A DNA stretch of 64,000 nucleotides from Prevotella aff. ruminicola Tc2-24 (GTDB taxonomy: Bacteria > Bacteroidota > Bacteroidia > Bacteroidales > Bacteroidaceae). The stretch's first letter is position 1; every line of letters starts with the position of its first letter. The stretch is from assembly GCF_900110895.1 (NCBI RefSeq), contig NZ_FOIQ01000001.1, positions 588,472-652,471 on the forward strand. The letters are read 5' to 3'. Positions 32,107-41,735 of the stretch are shown one piece after another. The notes below the pieces were generated by a model. That model was given only the letters and a program-made list of their open reading frames with translations, was not told the origin of the DNA and searched no databases. The position numbers were made by a program, and so were the translations under genes.

Positions 32107-34827
32107 CTACTCCTCAACAGCCGCCTGCGCCGCCGCGAGACGGGCGATGGGCACACGGAACGGAGAGCAAGACGCGTAGTTCATGCCAATCTTGGCGCAG
32201 AACTTCACTGAGCTGGGCTCACCACCGTGCTCACCACAGATACCGCAACGGAGCTCTGGACGAACCTCGCGACCTTCCTTCACGGCGAACTTGATGAGAC
32301 GGCCAACACCCTTCTGGTCGAGTACCTGGAACGGATCGACCTTCAGGATCTTCTTGTCGAGGTATACAGGCAGGAACGATGCGATATCGTCGCGGCTGTA
32401 ACCGAAGGTCATCTGGGTGAGGTCGTTGGTACCGAATGAGAAGTACTGTGCCTCTGAAGCGATCAGATCGGCTGTGAGGGCAGCACGTGGGATCTCAATC
32501 ATCGTACCAATCTCGAACTCTACCTCGATACCGTACTCGGCGAATACCTCCTTAGCGGCATACTGGATCACTTCCTTCTGCTGCTTGAGCTCGTTGATAG
32601 TACCAATCAGCGGCACCATAATCTCCGGCATGGGGTTCTTACCTTCCTTCTTCAGCTCGCAAGCTGCAGAGAGGATAGCCTTGGTCTGCATAGCGGTGAT
32701 CTCAGGGAAGGTGATACCCAGACGACATCCACGGTGACCCAGCATGGGGTTGTTCTCAGCGAGTGAGTCGACACGACGCTGGATCTCCTCCAGGCTGACA
32801 CCCATCTCCTTGGCCATGGTCTGCTGACCAACCAGATCGTGGGGAACAAACTCGTGGAGAGGGGGATCGAGCAGACGGATGTTAACGGGCAGTCCGTCCA
32901 TGGCCTCGAGGATACCCTTGAAGTCGGCCTTCTGATAAGGCAGCAGCTTGGCGAGCGCCTTCTCACGTCCGGCAACGCTGTCGGCCAGAATCATCTCACG
33001 CATAGCAACAATCTTCTGATCCTCGAAGAACATGTGCTCGGTACGGGTCAGACCGATACCCTTGGCACCGAAAGCACGAGCCACCTGTGCATCGTGCGGT
33101 GTGTCGGCATTGGTACGAACCTGGAGCTTGGTGTACTTGTCGCAGAGGTCCATCAACTCCTTGAAGTCGCCAGAAAGCTCGGCAGCCTTTGTGGGAACCT
33201 CACCGGCATATACCTGACCAGTGGTACCATTCAGAGAAATATAGTCGCCCTCCTTATATACGATGCCGTCAATCTCGACAGTCTTATTCTTATAGCTTAC
33301 ATTCAGAGCACCTACACCCGATACGCAGCACTTACCCATACCACGAGCCACAACGGCAGCGTGAGAGGTCATACCACCACGAGCGGTGAGGATACCCTCG
33401 GCAGCAGCCATACCGGCCAGATCCTCAGGAGAGGTCTCGATACGTACGAGCACAACCTTGTGACCGTTCTCGTGCCACTCCTTAGCGTCGTCGGCATGGA
33501 ACACAATCTGACCGCAGGCAGCACCTGGAGATGCGGGCAGACCCTGGGCAATCACCTTAGCGGCAGAGAGTGCCTTCTTGTCGAACACAGGATGCAGCAG
33601 CTCGTCGAGCTTCTGGGGCTCGCAGCGCTGGATGGCGGTCTTCTCGTCGATCATACCCTCGTGGAGCAGATCGATGGCAATCTTCACCATAGCGGCACCT
33701 GTACGCTTTCCGTTACGGGTCTGGAGGAACCAGAGCTTGCCCTCCTGTACGGTGAACTCCATATCCTGCATATCGTGATAGTGGTGCTCCAGCTTATCCT
33801 GGATATCATTCAGCTCGTTATAGATCTCAGGCATGGCCTCCTCCATAGAAGGATACTTGGCAACACGCTCAGCCTCGCTGATACCTGCGCGCTCGGCCCA
33901 ACGCTGAGAACCGACCTTCGTGATCTGCTGCGGTGTACGGATACCAGCCACAACGTCCTCACCCTGTGCGTTCACCAGATACTCACCATTGAACAGGTTC
34001 TCACCATTAGCGGCATCACGGCTGAAGCATACACCAGTAGCAGAAGTGTCACCCATATTACCAAACACCATGGCCATCACGCTGACGGCTGTACCCCACT
34101 CGTCGGGGATTCCTTCCATCTTACGATAGAGGATAGCGCGCTCGTTCATCCAAGAACGGAACACAGCGCAAATGGCACCCCACAGCTGCTCGATAGGATT
34201 GTCGGGGAAGTCCTTGCCGGTGCGCTCTTTGATAGCAGCCTTAAACAATTTCACCAGTTTCTTCAGGTCGTCAACAGAAAGATCCTTGTCAAGCACGACA
34301 CCACTTTCTTTCTTCACGCCCTCGATAATCTCCTCGAACGGATCGATATCGGTCTTGTTGACTGGCTTCATCTCCAGCACCACGTCACCGTACATCTGTA
34401 CGAAACGACGATAGCTATCGTAAACGAAGTGAGGATTGTTGGTCTTCTTAACCATTCCCTCAGCCACCTCGTCGTTCAGACCGAGGTTCAGGATTGTATC
34501 CATCATACCTGGCATGGAAGCACGGGCACCGGAACGGACGGAGACAAGCAGCGGATTCTCCTTGTCGCCGAACTTTGAATTCATCAGATTCTCAATGTGT
34601 TTCACGGCTGCCATCACGTCGTCGTTCAACAACTCCATGATCTTCTGCTGTCCTACCTGATAATACTCATTACAGCAGTCGGTGGTGATTGTAAAACCAG
34701 GAGGAACGGGAACGCCGATCAGGTTCATCTCGGCCAGGTTTGCTCCCTTACCACCGAGTTCCTCACGCATTTTTGCATTTCCTTCAGCCTTACCATTACC
34801 GAAGGTGTAGACTCTCTTTGTACTCAT
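32107..34827 (-). CDS. ppdK: Pyruvate, phosphate dikinase
   Basis: Interconverts pyruvate, ATP and phosphate with phosphoenolpyruvate, AMP and pyrophosphate; in Bacteroidota it works in PPi-linked glycolysis or gluconeogenesis. 906 aa. N-terminal ATP-grasp (GGKGANLAEMNLIGVPVPPG), the swivelling phospho-His domain with GGMTSHAAVVARG (His489, Thr487 two residues before it), and the C-terminal PEP/pyruvate barrel ending with RCGICGEHGGEPSS, whose Cys is the general acid. All expected domains are complete. It has its own promoter and terminator. The Ala-rich end AAAQAAVEE is a family variation. Confidence 0.97.
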   Translation of the reverse strand: MSTKRVYTFGNGKAEGNAKMREELGGKGANLAEMNLIGVPVPPGFTITTDCCNEYYQVGQQKIMELLNDDVMAAVKHIENLMNSKFGDKENPLLVSVRSGARASMPGMMDTILNLGLNDEVAEGMVKKTNNPHFVYDSYRRFVQMYGDVVLEMKPVNKTDIDPFEEIIEGVKKESGVVLDKDLSVDDLKKLVKLFKAAIKERTGKDFPDNPIEQLWGAICAVFRSWMNERAILYRKMEGIPDEWGTAVSVMAMVFGNMGDTSATGVCFSRDAANGENLFNGEYLVNAQGEDVVAGIRTPQQITKVGSQRWAERAGISEAERVAKYPSMEEAMPEIYNELNDIQDKLEHHYHDMQDMEFTVQEGKLWFLQTRNGKRTGAAMVKIAIDLLHEGMIDEKTAIQRCEPQKLDELLHPVFDKKALSAAKVIAQGLPASPGAACGQIVFHADDAKEWHENGHKVVLVRIETSPEDLAGMAAAEGILTARGGMTSHAAVVARGMGKCCVSGVGALNVSYKNKTVEIDGIVYKEGDYISLNGTTGQVYAGEVPTKAAELSGDFKELMDLCDKYTKLQVRTNADTPHDAQVARAFGAKGIGLTRTEHMFFEDQKIVAMREMILADSVAGREKALAKLLPYQKADFKGILEAMDGLPVNIRLLDPPLHEFVPHDLVGQQTMAKEMGVSLEEIQRRVDSLAENNPMLGHRGCRLGITFPEITAMQTKAILSAACELKKEGKNPMPEIMVPLIGTINELKQQKEVIQYAAKEVFAEYGIEVEFEIGTMIEIPRAALTADLIASEAQYFSFGTNDLTQMTFGYSRDDIASFLPVYLDKKILKVDPFQVLDQKGVGRLIKFAVKEGREVRPELRCGICGEHGGEPSSVKFCAKIGMNYASCSPFRVPIARLAAAQAAVEE

Positions 34828-34877
34828 AAGTCAGTATAACTATATTAATTGTAATTAATTGTATTTTTTCAATTCTG

Positions 34878-34885
34878 CAAAGATA
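34878..34885 (-). promoter_or_regulatory. -7 box of ppdK
   Basis: TATCTTTG on the minus strand, followed by CAGAATTG. The leader is about 50 nt and very AT-rich, with the direct repeat ACAATTAATT. Confidence 0.6.
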
Positions 34886-35002
34886 ATGAAAAACGAAGAT
34901 AATCCCAAAAAAATGAAGGAAAAACTGCTAAGTCGACCTTACATTTTACGATTTTTAGTTACTCTTTTAAGCCTTTTGATAGTTTTTTACCGTTTTTTTT
35001 CG

Positions 35003-35010
35003 TAATTTTG
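35003..35010 (+). promoter_or_regulatory. -7 box of rlmD
   Basis: TAATTTTG followed by CGCTC; upstream T-rich region. The leader to the ATG at 35035 is about 20 nt, which excludes the in-frame TTG at 35008. Confidence 0.6.
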
Positions 35011-35034
35011 CGCTCAATAAGGAATGAAAACAAT

Positions 35035-36468
35035 ATGAGTAGAACAAAGAAACCATTGCCAATTCTAGAAAATGTAACCATCACAGACGTGGCCGCAGAA
35101 GGTAAGAGCCTTGCCCGGGTCAACGATATGGTGGTGTTCGTACCCTGGACGGTTCCAGGTGACGTGGTTGACCTGCAGGTGCGTCGCAAGAAGCACAGTT
35201 TCATGGAGGCAGAAGTGATTCGCTTCATAAAATATAGTAATGTACGCGCAACTCCTTTCTGTCAGCATTTCGGTGTCTGCGGTGGATGTAAATGGCAGAA
35301 CCTGCCATACGAGGAACAGTTGAAGAACAAGCAAAAACAGGTGCACGACCAGTTGACTCGTATTGGAAAGGTTGAGTTGCCGGAGTTTCGTCCTATACTC
35401 GGCAGTGTAAAGACACAGGCCTACCGCAATAAGCTCGACTTTGGTTGTGCGAATAAACGCTACCTGACGAAACAGGAGATAGCGACCTTGCCCAATGATG
35501 AGAGTCAGAGTCTGAAAGACATACCTGCCATCGGCTTTCATATCACGGGGGCCTTCGATAAGATTCTGCCTATCGAGAAATGCTGGTTGATGGATGATCT
35601 GCATAATCAGATTCGTAACGAAATCCGCGACTACGCCATGAAGAATGGTATGTCATTCTTTGACCTCAGACAGCAAAAAGGTCTTCTTCGCGATGTTATT
35701 ATCCGTAATTCGAACACTGGTGAATGGATGGTTATTATCCAGTTCCACTATGACGAGACCGGAGGCGAGAAAGAGGCTCTTGGATTACTGCAGCATATAG
35801 CCGATAAATTTAGCAATATCAGCGCATTACTATATCTGAACAACCAGAAATGCAATGATACGATAGGAGATCAGGAAATTCTTGTTTTCAAGGGTAATGA
35901 CCATATCTTTGAAACGATGGAAGACCTGAAGTTTAAAGTTGGGCCGAAGAGTTTCTATCAGACAAACACCGAACAGGCCTACCATCTGTATTGCGTGGCT
36001 CGCGAGTTGGCAAACTTAAAAGGTGACGAGCTCGTATACGACCTTTATACCGGTACTGGTACAATAGCTAACTTTGTTGCCAAAAAGGCACGTAAGGTTA
36101 TTGGTATAGAGTATGTACCAGAAGCTATCGAGGATGCTAAGATAAACTCTGAGGTAAACCATATCGACAACACACTTTTCTATGCTGGCGACATGAAAGA
36201 CATCCTAACCGATGACTTCATTGCGGAACACGGCCGTCCCGATGTGATTATCACTGATCCTCCACGTGCCGGTATGCACCCCGATGTTGTGAAGACCATA
36301 TTACGTGCTGCACCTAAGCGTATTGTCTACGTCAGTTGTAATCCCGCTACCCAAGCGCGCGACCTACAAGACCTCGACGAGGCCTACAAGGTTGCAGCCG
36401 TACAGCCCGTAGATATGTTTCCACATACACCGCATGTGGAAAACGTAGTATTACTTGAGCAACGATAA
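35035..36468 (+). CDS. rlmD: 23S rRNA (uracil-5-)-methyltransferase RlmD
   Basis: 477 aa. N-terminal TRAM domain (about 8-62, VTITDVAAEGKSLARVNDMV), then the iron-sulphur cysteines CQHFGVCGGC (Cys76, Cys82, Cys85), then the SAM methyltransferase core: DLYTGTGTIANFVAKKARKV, TDPPRAGMHPDVV and the nucleophile motif VYVSCNPATQARDL. It methylates a uracil of 23S rRNA at C5. The family also includes TrmA-like tRNA enzymes and RlmCD; the [4Fe-4S] motif fits RumA/RlmD best. Start set by the promoter. Confidence 0.88.
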   Translation: MSRTKKPLPILENVTITDVAAEGKSLARVNDMVVFVPWTVPGDVVDLQVRRKKHSFMEAEVIRFIKYSNVRATPFCQHFGVCGGCKWQNLPYEEQLKNKQKQVHDQLTRIGKVELPEFRPILGSVKTQAYRNKLDFGCANKRYLTKQEIATLPNDESQSLKDIPAIGFHITGAFDKILPIEKCWLMDDLHNQIRNEIRDYAMKNGMSFFDLRQQKGLLRDVIIRNSNTGEWMVIIQFHYDETGGEKEALGLLQHIADKFSNISALLYLNNQKCNDTIGDQEILVFKGNDHIFETMEDLKFKVGPKSFYQTNTEQAYHLYCVARELANLKGDELVYDLYTGTGTIANFVAKKARKVIGIEYVPEAIEDAKINSEVNHIDNTLFYAGDMKDILTDDFIAEHGRPDVIITDPPRAGMHPDVVKTILRAAPKRIVYVSCNPATQARDLQDLDEAYKVAAVQPVDMFPHTPHVENVVLLEQR

Positions 36469-36500
36469 AATAGTATAATCTAAATAATTGAGGATGAATC

Positions 36501-36983
36501 ATGATGACAATAGAAGAAATTAACAAACTTATTGCAGATTCGATGTTTGCAGATATCGGGTTTATTGATGCGAATGGAAGTCCAAGCATCAGAAGAGTAT
36601 TTTGTACATGGCATAAAGGGGTGGGAAAGCATCTGATTTCTACAAATACCTCCTCAATGCATGTACAAGCCCTTTTATTGAATCCTTCAGCATGTCTTTA
36701 TTTTGAAAACAGCCAAGTTTTTGAGGGTGTTTGTTTTCAAGGAAAAGCTATCGTTCATTTTGAGAAAGAATATAAAGAGAAGTGTTGGAAAGAGGGTGAT
36801 GAACAGTACTATCCCAAGGGCGTTACAGATGATAATTACTGTATAATTGAGTTTACGGCTGAGAATGGACGGTATTATCGGTACGACGGCATTGGGAATA
36901 TCACAAAGCAGGAAATGGATATATTTGATCAAAATACAGAATATGTGGATAACTACGACAGGCTTGCAGATGAAAATATGTAA
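36501..36983 (+). CDS. Pyridoxamine 5'-phosphate oxidase-like flavin-binding protein
   Basis: 160 aa single split-barrel domain. DIGFIDANGSPSIRRVFCTW and LISTNTSSMHVQALLLNPSA are the strand-loop segments usual for the FMN-binding general-stress type; true PdxH residues are absent. Substrate and cofactor cannot be given. The gene is noticeably richer in A and T than its neighbours (codons such as AAT, TTT, GAT are common), hinting at acquisition. An alternative start is the second ATG at 36504. It lies 32 bp after rlmD and 30 bp before the porin gene. Confidence 0.75.
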   Translation: MMTIEEINKLIADSMFADIGFIDANGSPSIRRVFCTWHKGVGKHLISTNTSSMHVQALLLNPSACLYFENSQVFEGVCFQGKAIVHFEKEYKEKCWKEGDEQYYPKGVTDDNYCIIEFTAENGRYYRYDGIGNITKQEMDIFDQNTEYVDNYDRLADENM

Positions 36984-37013
36984 AGGAAATATATAATCTA
37001 AGACAAGGAATTT

Positions 37014-38165
37014 ATGATAAAGAAGTTTTTTTTACTCATCGTGCTGATGACAGGTTTTGCAGGCACCATGAATGCAGAAGAGCCCGAGTTGCTTAATGCA
37101 AACGTTCAAGAGGTTCAGGAAACGCAACAAGACAAAAAGGCAGTTGTAGAAGTTCCGCAGTGGGTTAAGAACATCAAGTTCAGTGGTTATGGCATGCTTC
37201 AATATCAGGGTGAGGACAAAGAAGGTGCCCATACCAATACATTCAACCTTCGTCTGGCCCGTTTTATCCTCGACGGCAAGATTGGCGACTTTGATTGGCG
37301 TGCACAGATTCAGGGAACCAACGTAAAAGGTCCGGGTGAGCCCACCGTACAGCTCGTTGACCTCTATGCAGAGTGGGTAAAACACAAGGCGTTCCGCGTT
37401 AAGGTCGGTCAGTTCAAGCGCGCCTTCACTTACGAAAACCCCACCCACCCCATCACACAGGGATGGTATAGCTATGCAATGGTGATCAACAACCTGTCGG
37501 GCTTCGGCGACCGTACTGGAGAGAAATCTTCGGGCGGACGTGACATTGGCATCCAAGTACAGGGTGACCTCTTCCCGAATGCTGCTGGTCGCCGTCTGTT
37601 CCACTACCAGTTGGGTGTGTACAACGGTGAAGGTATCAACGAGAAGGACAAGGACAACCGCAAGGATATCATCGGCGGTGCCTGGGTGATGCCAATCAAG
37701 GGCCTGCGTATCGGCGCCTTCGGATGGACAGGCAGTCGCGGTGGCATGCTTGACCCTGTGACAGGTACCAAACGCAGCGTAGAAAAAAACCGTTACGCCA
37801 TCTCAGCCGAGTATGACAAGGACGAGTGGACATTCCGTACAGAGTATATCCACAGTCAGGGCTGGGGCGCTGCAAAGGCCGCCAACAACGTGCGTGAGAT
37901 CGACTACAGTAAGGGCGACAAGGCTGATGGCTGGTATGCCTTCGGTATCGTGCCCGTCATCAAGTCGAAGCTACATGCCAAGGCCCGTTACAACCTCTAC
38001 CGCCAATCGAAGGAGTGGAGCACCTCAAAGACCATGTACGAAGTTGGTGTGAACTACTTCTTCACGAAGAACCTGCAACTGAATATGGAGTATGCCCGTG
38101 TGAACGAGCGTGCCACCCACGACAGTTACAACTTCGTTGACGTGGAACTTGATTTCAGATTCTAG
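37014..38165 (+). CDS. OprO/OprP-type porin
   Basis: 383 aa. Signal peptide about 1-21 (MTGFAGTMNA); a short polar linker of Glu/Gln residues follows, then a 16-strand barrel (FSGYGMLQYQGEDKEG, FNLRLARFILDGKIGDFDWR, VDLYAEWVKHKAFRVKVGQF) ending LDFRF with terminal Phe. The motif GQFKRAFTYEN resembles the phosphate-selective porin family (Porin_O_P). The solute is unknown; family members in Bacteroidota are often simply anion or phosphate porins. Its stop codon abuts the convergent flippase gene (1 bp apart). Confidence 0.85.
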   Translation: MIKKFFLLIVLMTGFAGTMNAEEPELLNANVQEVQETQQDKKAVVEVPQWVKNIKFSGYGMLQYQGEDKEGAHTNTFNLRLARFILDGKIGDFDWRAQIQGTNVKGPGEPTVQLVDLYAEWVKHKAFRVKVGQFKRAFTYENPTHPITQGWYSYAMVINNLSGFGDRTGEKSSGGRDIGIQVQGDLFPNAAGRRLFHYQLGVYNGEGINEKDKDNRKDIIGGAWVMPIKGLRIGAFGWTGSRGGMLDPVTGTKRSVEKNRYAISAEYDKDEWTFRTEYIHSQGWGAAKAANNVREIDYSKGDKADGWYAFGIVPVIKSKLHAKARYNLYRQSKEWSTSKTMYEVGVNYFFTKNLQLNMEYARVNERATHDSYNFVDVELDFRF

Positions 38166-38166
38166 A

Positions 38167-39666
38167 TCAATCAGATACAGGCTGTGTAGTTGAAGAGCGG
38201 AAGCGGCGCATCAGCGCCTGCCACAGATGCGTCTTACGACGAAGGATCCGGAGGGAATAGCACGTACTTAACAAGATGAGTATTCCTCCCACCAGCCAAT
38301 AGGCAATCCCTGACAAGACACATACTGTGATATAAGAAAGCAGTCCCAACAGCACCTGCACAACAGCATAACGGAAAACGGTTGCCGAACAGCGGTAGCC
38401 GTTTTTCTTATAGGCATACCCCATAACGATCAGGAAGTCGAACAGATAAGCCAGAGTAACCGCCACACCCGTTCCATAGAGTCCCCATCGCTGGTAACAG
38501 AAGATGATGAGCAGAATCAGGGCCACACAGTAGAGACTCTCTAATATGAGATATGCCAGCGCCTGGCCCCGAGCCAGAGTGATATATGCCACCGGCATCG
38601 TCAGCACCTTCAGGTACATGGCCAAGGCAGCCACTTGCGCCATCCCGACAACAGGCAGGAACGCACGACTGAACAACAAGGGAATCAGGATAGGAAGCGT
38701 AACCATGAAAGTCACGAGCATCGGTGATAGCAGCAGTAAGGACACCTCCGTCTGACGGTTGACCGTCTCATTGACAGCGCCATCATCGCCCTGTACAGCA
38801 GACAAGCGCGGGAAATAGTCGGTCTCCATCGCCGAGAACACCATGCCCGCATACGTGATGGTCAGCATATACCCCGCATTATACAGACCCAGAATATCGA
38901 GATCACCTGTCACATTCAGATACGAGCGGATAACCAGTTCTGTGAGACTGCCAATCACGATGGCTAAGGTATAAGCGACTCCCAAGCGTATCATCCCTGT
39001 TCCCTCGCCCATGATATGTCTGACGCCTGTCAACTGCAAAGGCACGGCACGCCAAGAGCATCTCACCGTGACAAGCATCGTGGCCAGTGCCATCAAGACA
39101 ATCACAGGCACGATGCCAGAGGCACCGAAGAAGAAATAAACAGGGACAGAGATGACCAAGGCGGCCAGAATAGAGACCACCTGAATGACGGCGAGCGCAC
39201 CCACCCGATGAACACCTTTCAGGATGGCCGTCTCGCCACCCGTTATCGTCAGCATACCCACGGCCGGTGCCAGCAGCACAAAATGTAAGGTATGGTCGCC
39301 CCATGCAAATGTCGTATGACTCAGGAACGGTCCGATGACCACGCAGACGAGTATGCCTATCAGGGCCGTGAGCAACGTCCATCCACGCACCACCTTCACA
39401 TAGTGTGCCAATGCGGACTGATCACCCTTCTGATGCAGTTCCGAGATACGTCGGACAGCACTGAAGGGAAGACCCAGGTTCGTGGCCTGGAAGATCATGT
39501 TGACGGTGGTATTGAACAAGGATGCCAACCCCATGCCCGACGGTCCGAGCAGAAGGGCAACCAGTTTGGTACGGACAAGACCCAGTCCGATGTTCAATCC
39601 TTGTACACCACCGAAAATGCCCGTATACTTCAGAACATGGTTGTAAGTTACATCCTTTTCTTCCAT
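38167..39666 (-). CDS. Polysaccharide flippase (Wzx/O-antigen translocase-like)
   Basis: 499 aa, about 12-14 membrane helices, MOP/MATE-type fold. YTGIFGGVQGLNIGLGLVRT and KLVALLLGPSGMGLASLFNT at the N-terminus are characteristic of the Bacteroidota O-antigen translocase family. It would flip undecaprenyl-linked repeat units to the periplasmic side. The frame is open to 39762, but a -7 box at 39685-39692 and the ATG at 39666 mark the true start. Divergent from the first glycosyltransferase gene. Confidence 0.88.
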   Translation of the reverse strand: MEEKDVTYNHVLKYTGIFGGVQGLNIGLGLVRTKLVALLLGPSGMGLASLFNTTVNMIFQATNLGLPFSAVRRISELHQKGDQSALAHYVKVVRGWTLLTALIGILVCVVIGPFLSHTTFAWGDHTLHFVLLAPAVGMLTITGGETAILKGVHRVGALAVIQVVSILAALVISVPVYFFFGASGIVPVIVLMALATMLVTVRCSWRAVPLQLTGVRHIMGEGTGMIRLGVAYTLAIVIGSLTELVIRSYLNVTGDLDILGLYNAGYMLTITYAGMVFSAMETDYFPRLSAVQGDDGAVNETVNRQTEVSLLLLSPMLVTFMVTLPILIPLLFSRAFLPVVGMAQVAALAMYLKVLTMPVAYITLARGQALAYLILESLYCVALILLIIFCYQRWGLYGTGVAVTLAYLFDFLIVMGYAYKKNGYRCSATVFRYAVVQVLLGLLSYITVCVLSGIAYWLVGGILILLSTCYSLRILRRKTHLWQALMRRFRSSTTQPVSD

Positions 39667-39684
39667 GATTTTGTATTTCAAACG

Positions 39685-39692
39685 CAAAAGTA
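39685..39692 (-). promoter_or_regulatory. -7 box of the flippase gene
   Basis: TACTTTTG on the minus strand followed by CGTTTG; leader about 15 nt. Confidence 0.6.
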
Positions 39693-39724
39693 CTGTTTTT
39701 ATTTTTAAATAACGAACATATTTC

Positions 39725-39756
39725 GTAACTTTGCGGTCATTAGACCGCGAAGTTAC
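39725..39756 (+). promoter_or_regulatory. Glycosyltransferase promoter inside a 32-bp palindrome
   Basis: The -7 box TAACTTTG (39726-39733) is part of the left arm of a palindrome, GTAACTTTGCGGTC (39725-39738), loop ATTA, GACCGCGAAGTTAC (39743-39756), perfect but for one T/G mismatch. In DNA it could be an operator; in RNA the GCGGTC-ATTA-GACCGC part would form a hairpin near the 5' end of the transcript, about 25 nt before the ATG. Confidence 0.6.
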
Positions 39757-39778
39757 ATGCACATGGCATAAAAAACAA

Positions 39779-40759
39779 ATGAACTTAACAACAAATCAGA
39801 CATCAAGGCCTCTGGTAAGCTTCATCATTGCCTACTATGAGTTGCCAGTCAGACTACTACGGGAATGTGTTGAGAGCATTCTCGCCCTATCGCTTCGTCC
39901 CTCTGAGCGAGAGATCATCATCGTGGACGACGGTTCATCGAACAGTCCGGTATCATCACTTGGCGACCTGACCAGTCAAGTGCTCTACCTGCGCCAGCAG
40001 CACCTGGGACTCAGTGAGGCACGTAACACAGGACTCCGTATGGCACAAGGCACATATATCCAGTTCGTCGACGCCGACGACCTGCTCCTGACCGTCCCCT
40101 ATGAGCACTGTCTCGATCAGATTCGTTTCAACAAACCAGAGATCGTGACATTCCACCTGACCGACAGCAAGAGAGAGGTCGCCAGTTTCGATGCCACCAA
40201 CAGTCAGACGGGTGCAGAATATATGCACCACCATAATATTCACGGTTCTGCATGCGGCTATCTCTTTCAGAGAAGCATCCTCGGTGATCTGAGGTTCACT
40301 CCGGGCATCTGGCATGAAGACGAGGAGTTCACCCCTCAGTTACTGTTACGTGCCGAGCACGTATGCGTCACCAGTGCCAAGGCCTACTACTATCGCCGGC
40401 AACGGGAATCGATCATGACCAGCTCACATATCAGGAACAGACTGAAACGGTTGAACGATGCCAAGGGTATCATCAGCCGACTGAACATCATCGCCGACCG
40501 GATGCCAGCAGAAGACCGGACAGCCCTACAGCGACGTATCGCCCAACTCACGATGGACTATCTCTACAATGTCATCCTTCAGACCCGTTCACGTCATTAT
40601 CTGGACAGACGCATAGAAGAACTGCACCGTCAGGGGCTCTTCCCGCTTCCCGATCACGACTATACCCAGAAGTATGTCTGGTTCCGTCGGCTATCCAACA
40701 GTCAGAAAGGACGGTCCCTGCTGATGCGACTGGTTCCCATGCTTCCACAAGAGCGCTGA
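39779..40759 (+). CDS. Glycosyltransferase family 2
   Basis: 326 aa GT-A enzyme. SFIIAYYELPVRLLRECVES (nucleotide-binding start), IIVDDGSSN, LGLSEARNTGLR and the metal-binding motif FVDADD (DxD) place it in GT2. The part after about 230 is helical and variable. The ATG at 39779 is used since an earlier in-frame TTG (39731) is in the promoter. First of two GT2 genes; the next starts 10 bp later. Confidence 0.9.
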   Translation: MNLTTNQTSRPLVSFIIAYYELPVRLLRECVESILALSLRPSEREIIIVDDGSSNSPVSSLGDLTSQVLYLRQQHLGLSEARNTGLRMAQGTYIQFVDADDLLLTVPYEHCLDQIRFNKPEIVTFHLTDSKREVASFDATNSQTGAEYMHHHNIHGSACGYLFQRSILGDLRFTPGIWHEDEEFTPQLLLRAEHVCVTSAKAYYYRRQRESIMTSSHIRNRLKRLNDAKGIISRLNIIADRMPAEDRTALQRRIAQLTMDYLYNVILQTRSRHYLDRRIEELHRQGLFPLPDHDYTQKYVWFRRLSNSQKGRSLLMRLVPMLPQER

Positions 40760-40769
40760 ACGACAGACT

Positions 40770-41735
40770 ATGATATCGGTCATTGTAACGACATATAATC
40801 AGGAGAAGACCATTGCCCGCACACTCGACTCCATTCTCAGGCAACGGTGCCATCTGCCCGTAGAGATCATCATCGGCGAGGACTGCTCTACAGACCACAC
40901 CCGTGAGATCTGTCAGGAATACGCGGCACGTTATCCGCAGATTCGTCTGTTCTGCAACGACCACAACAAAGGGATTGTAGACAACTATTTCGACTGTCTG
41001 CTCGCCTGTCAGGGAGATTATATCGCCGACTGTGCCGGAGATGATTTCTGGATAGACGACCAGAAGTTGGAGAAAGCATCACGGCTGATGGAGGCCGACA
41101 GCAGCATCACCCTTGTTCACACAGGATGGCATTATTATGACGAGACGACAAAGCAAGAGAGTGCTTCTCCCCCACAGCCCTTCCCTGCCCCTCTGACAGA
41201 CGGCAAGAAGATGCTCGAGGCTATTCTCACTCAGACGCGTATGCCCGTCATTCATCTTTGTACAGCACTCTACCGTGCCGAGACCATCCGTCGGGAATAC
41301 GAGAAGAACACGGACTTATTCCGAGAAGGCGCCTGTGAGGATCTGCCGATCACGTTCCATATGGCACTTGCCGGGAACATTGCTTACATACCAGATATCA
41401 CCCTCTGCTACAGTCAAGGGCCAGAGACCATCTCCGCATCAAAAGACGAGCGGAAGTTGTTCGCGTTCTACAGGAACGTGACCATGCAAAGTTTCTCGTT
41501 ATCAGGCAAGTACAACATAGAATCTGATATTACAAAGGACTTCTTCCGAAGACGTGTCATCGCACTTTTGATGCATGCTTTCCGGGCATACGCCCCTCAA
41601 CTCTTTCACGAGGCTGTCGCCTGCCAAAAGCTATGGGCAGTCAAAACCACATACGGCATCAGGATGAGACGTCTTGTGTTGCAATACCCTCCTTTATGGC
41701 GTCTGCTGTTGCGCCTCCGCAAATATCTCAGATAG
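40770..41735 (+). CDS. Glycosyltransferase family 2
   Basis: 321 aa. VIVTTYNQEKTIARTLDSIL, IIGEDCSTDHTREIC and CAGDDFWIDDQKLEKA are GT2 motifs; the DxD equivalent is in AGDDFW. Similar proteins transfer sugars to lipid-linked intermediates of surface polysaccharides. Its last 42 bp overlap the 3' end of the convergent GT4 gene. Confidence 0.9.
   Translation: MISVIVTTYNQEKTIARTLDSILRQRCHLPVEIIIGEDCSTDHTREICQEYAARYPQIRLFCNDHNKGIVDNYFDCLLACQGDYIADCAGDDFWIDDQKLEKASRLMEADSSITLVHTGWHYYDETTKQESASPPQPFPAPLTDGKKMLEAILTQTRMPVIHLCTALYRAETIRREYEKNTDLFREGACEDLPITFHMALAGNIAYIPDITLCYSQGPETISASKDERKLFAFYRNVTMQSFSLSGKYNIESDITKDFFRRRVIALLMHAFRAYAPQLFHEAVACQKLWAVKTTYGIRMRRLVLQYPPLWRLLLRLRKYLR

Noticed and set aside
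32839..34578. A 579-codon plus-strand frame opposite ppdK.
   Set aside because: Runs antisense to the conserved ppdK sequence; composition (Leu/His/Thr-rich) and lack of motifs show it is a shadow of the ppdK codons.
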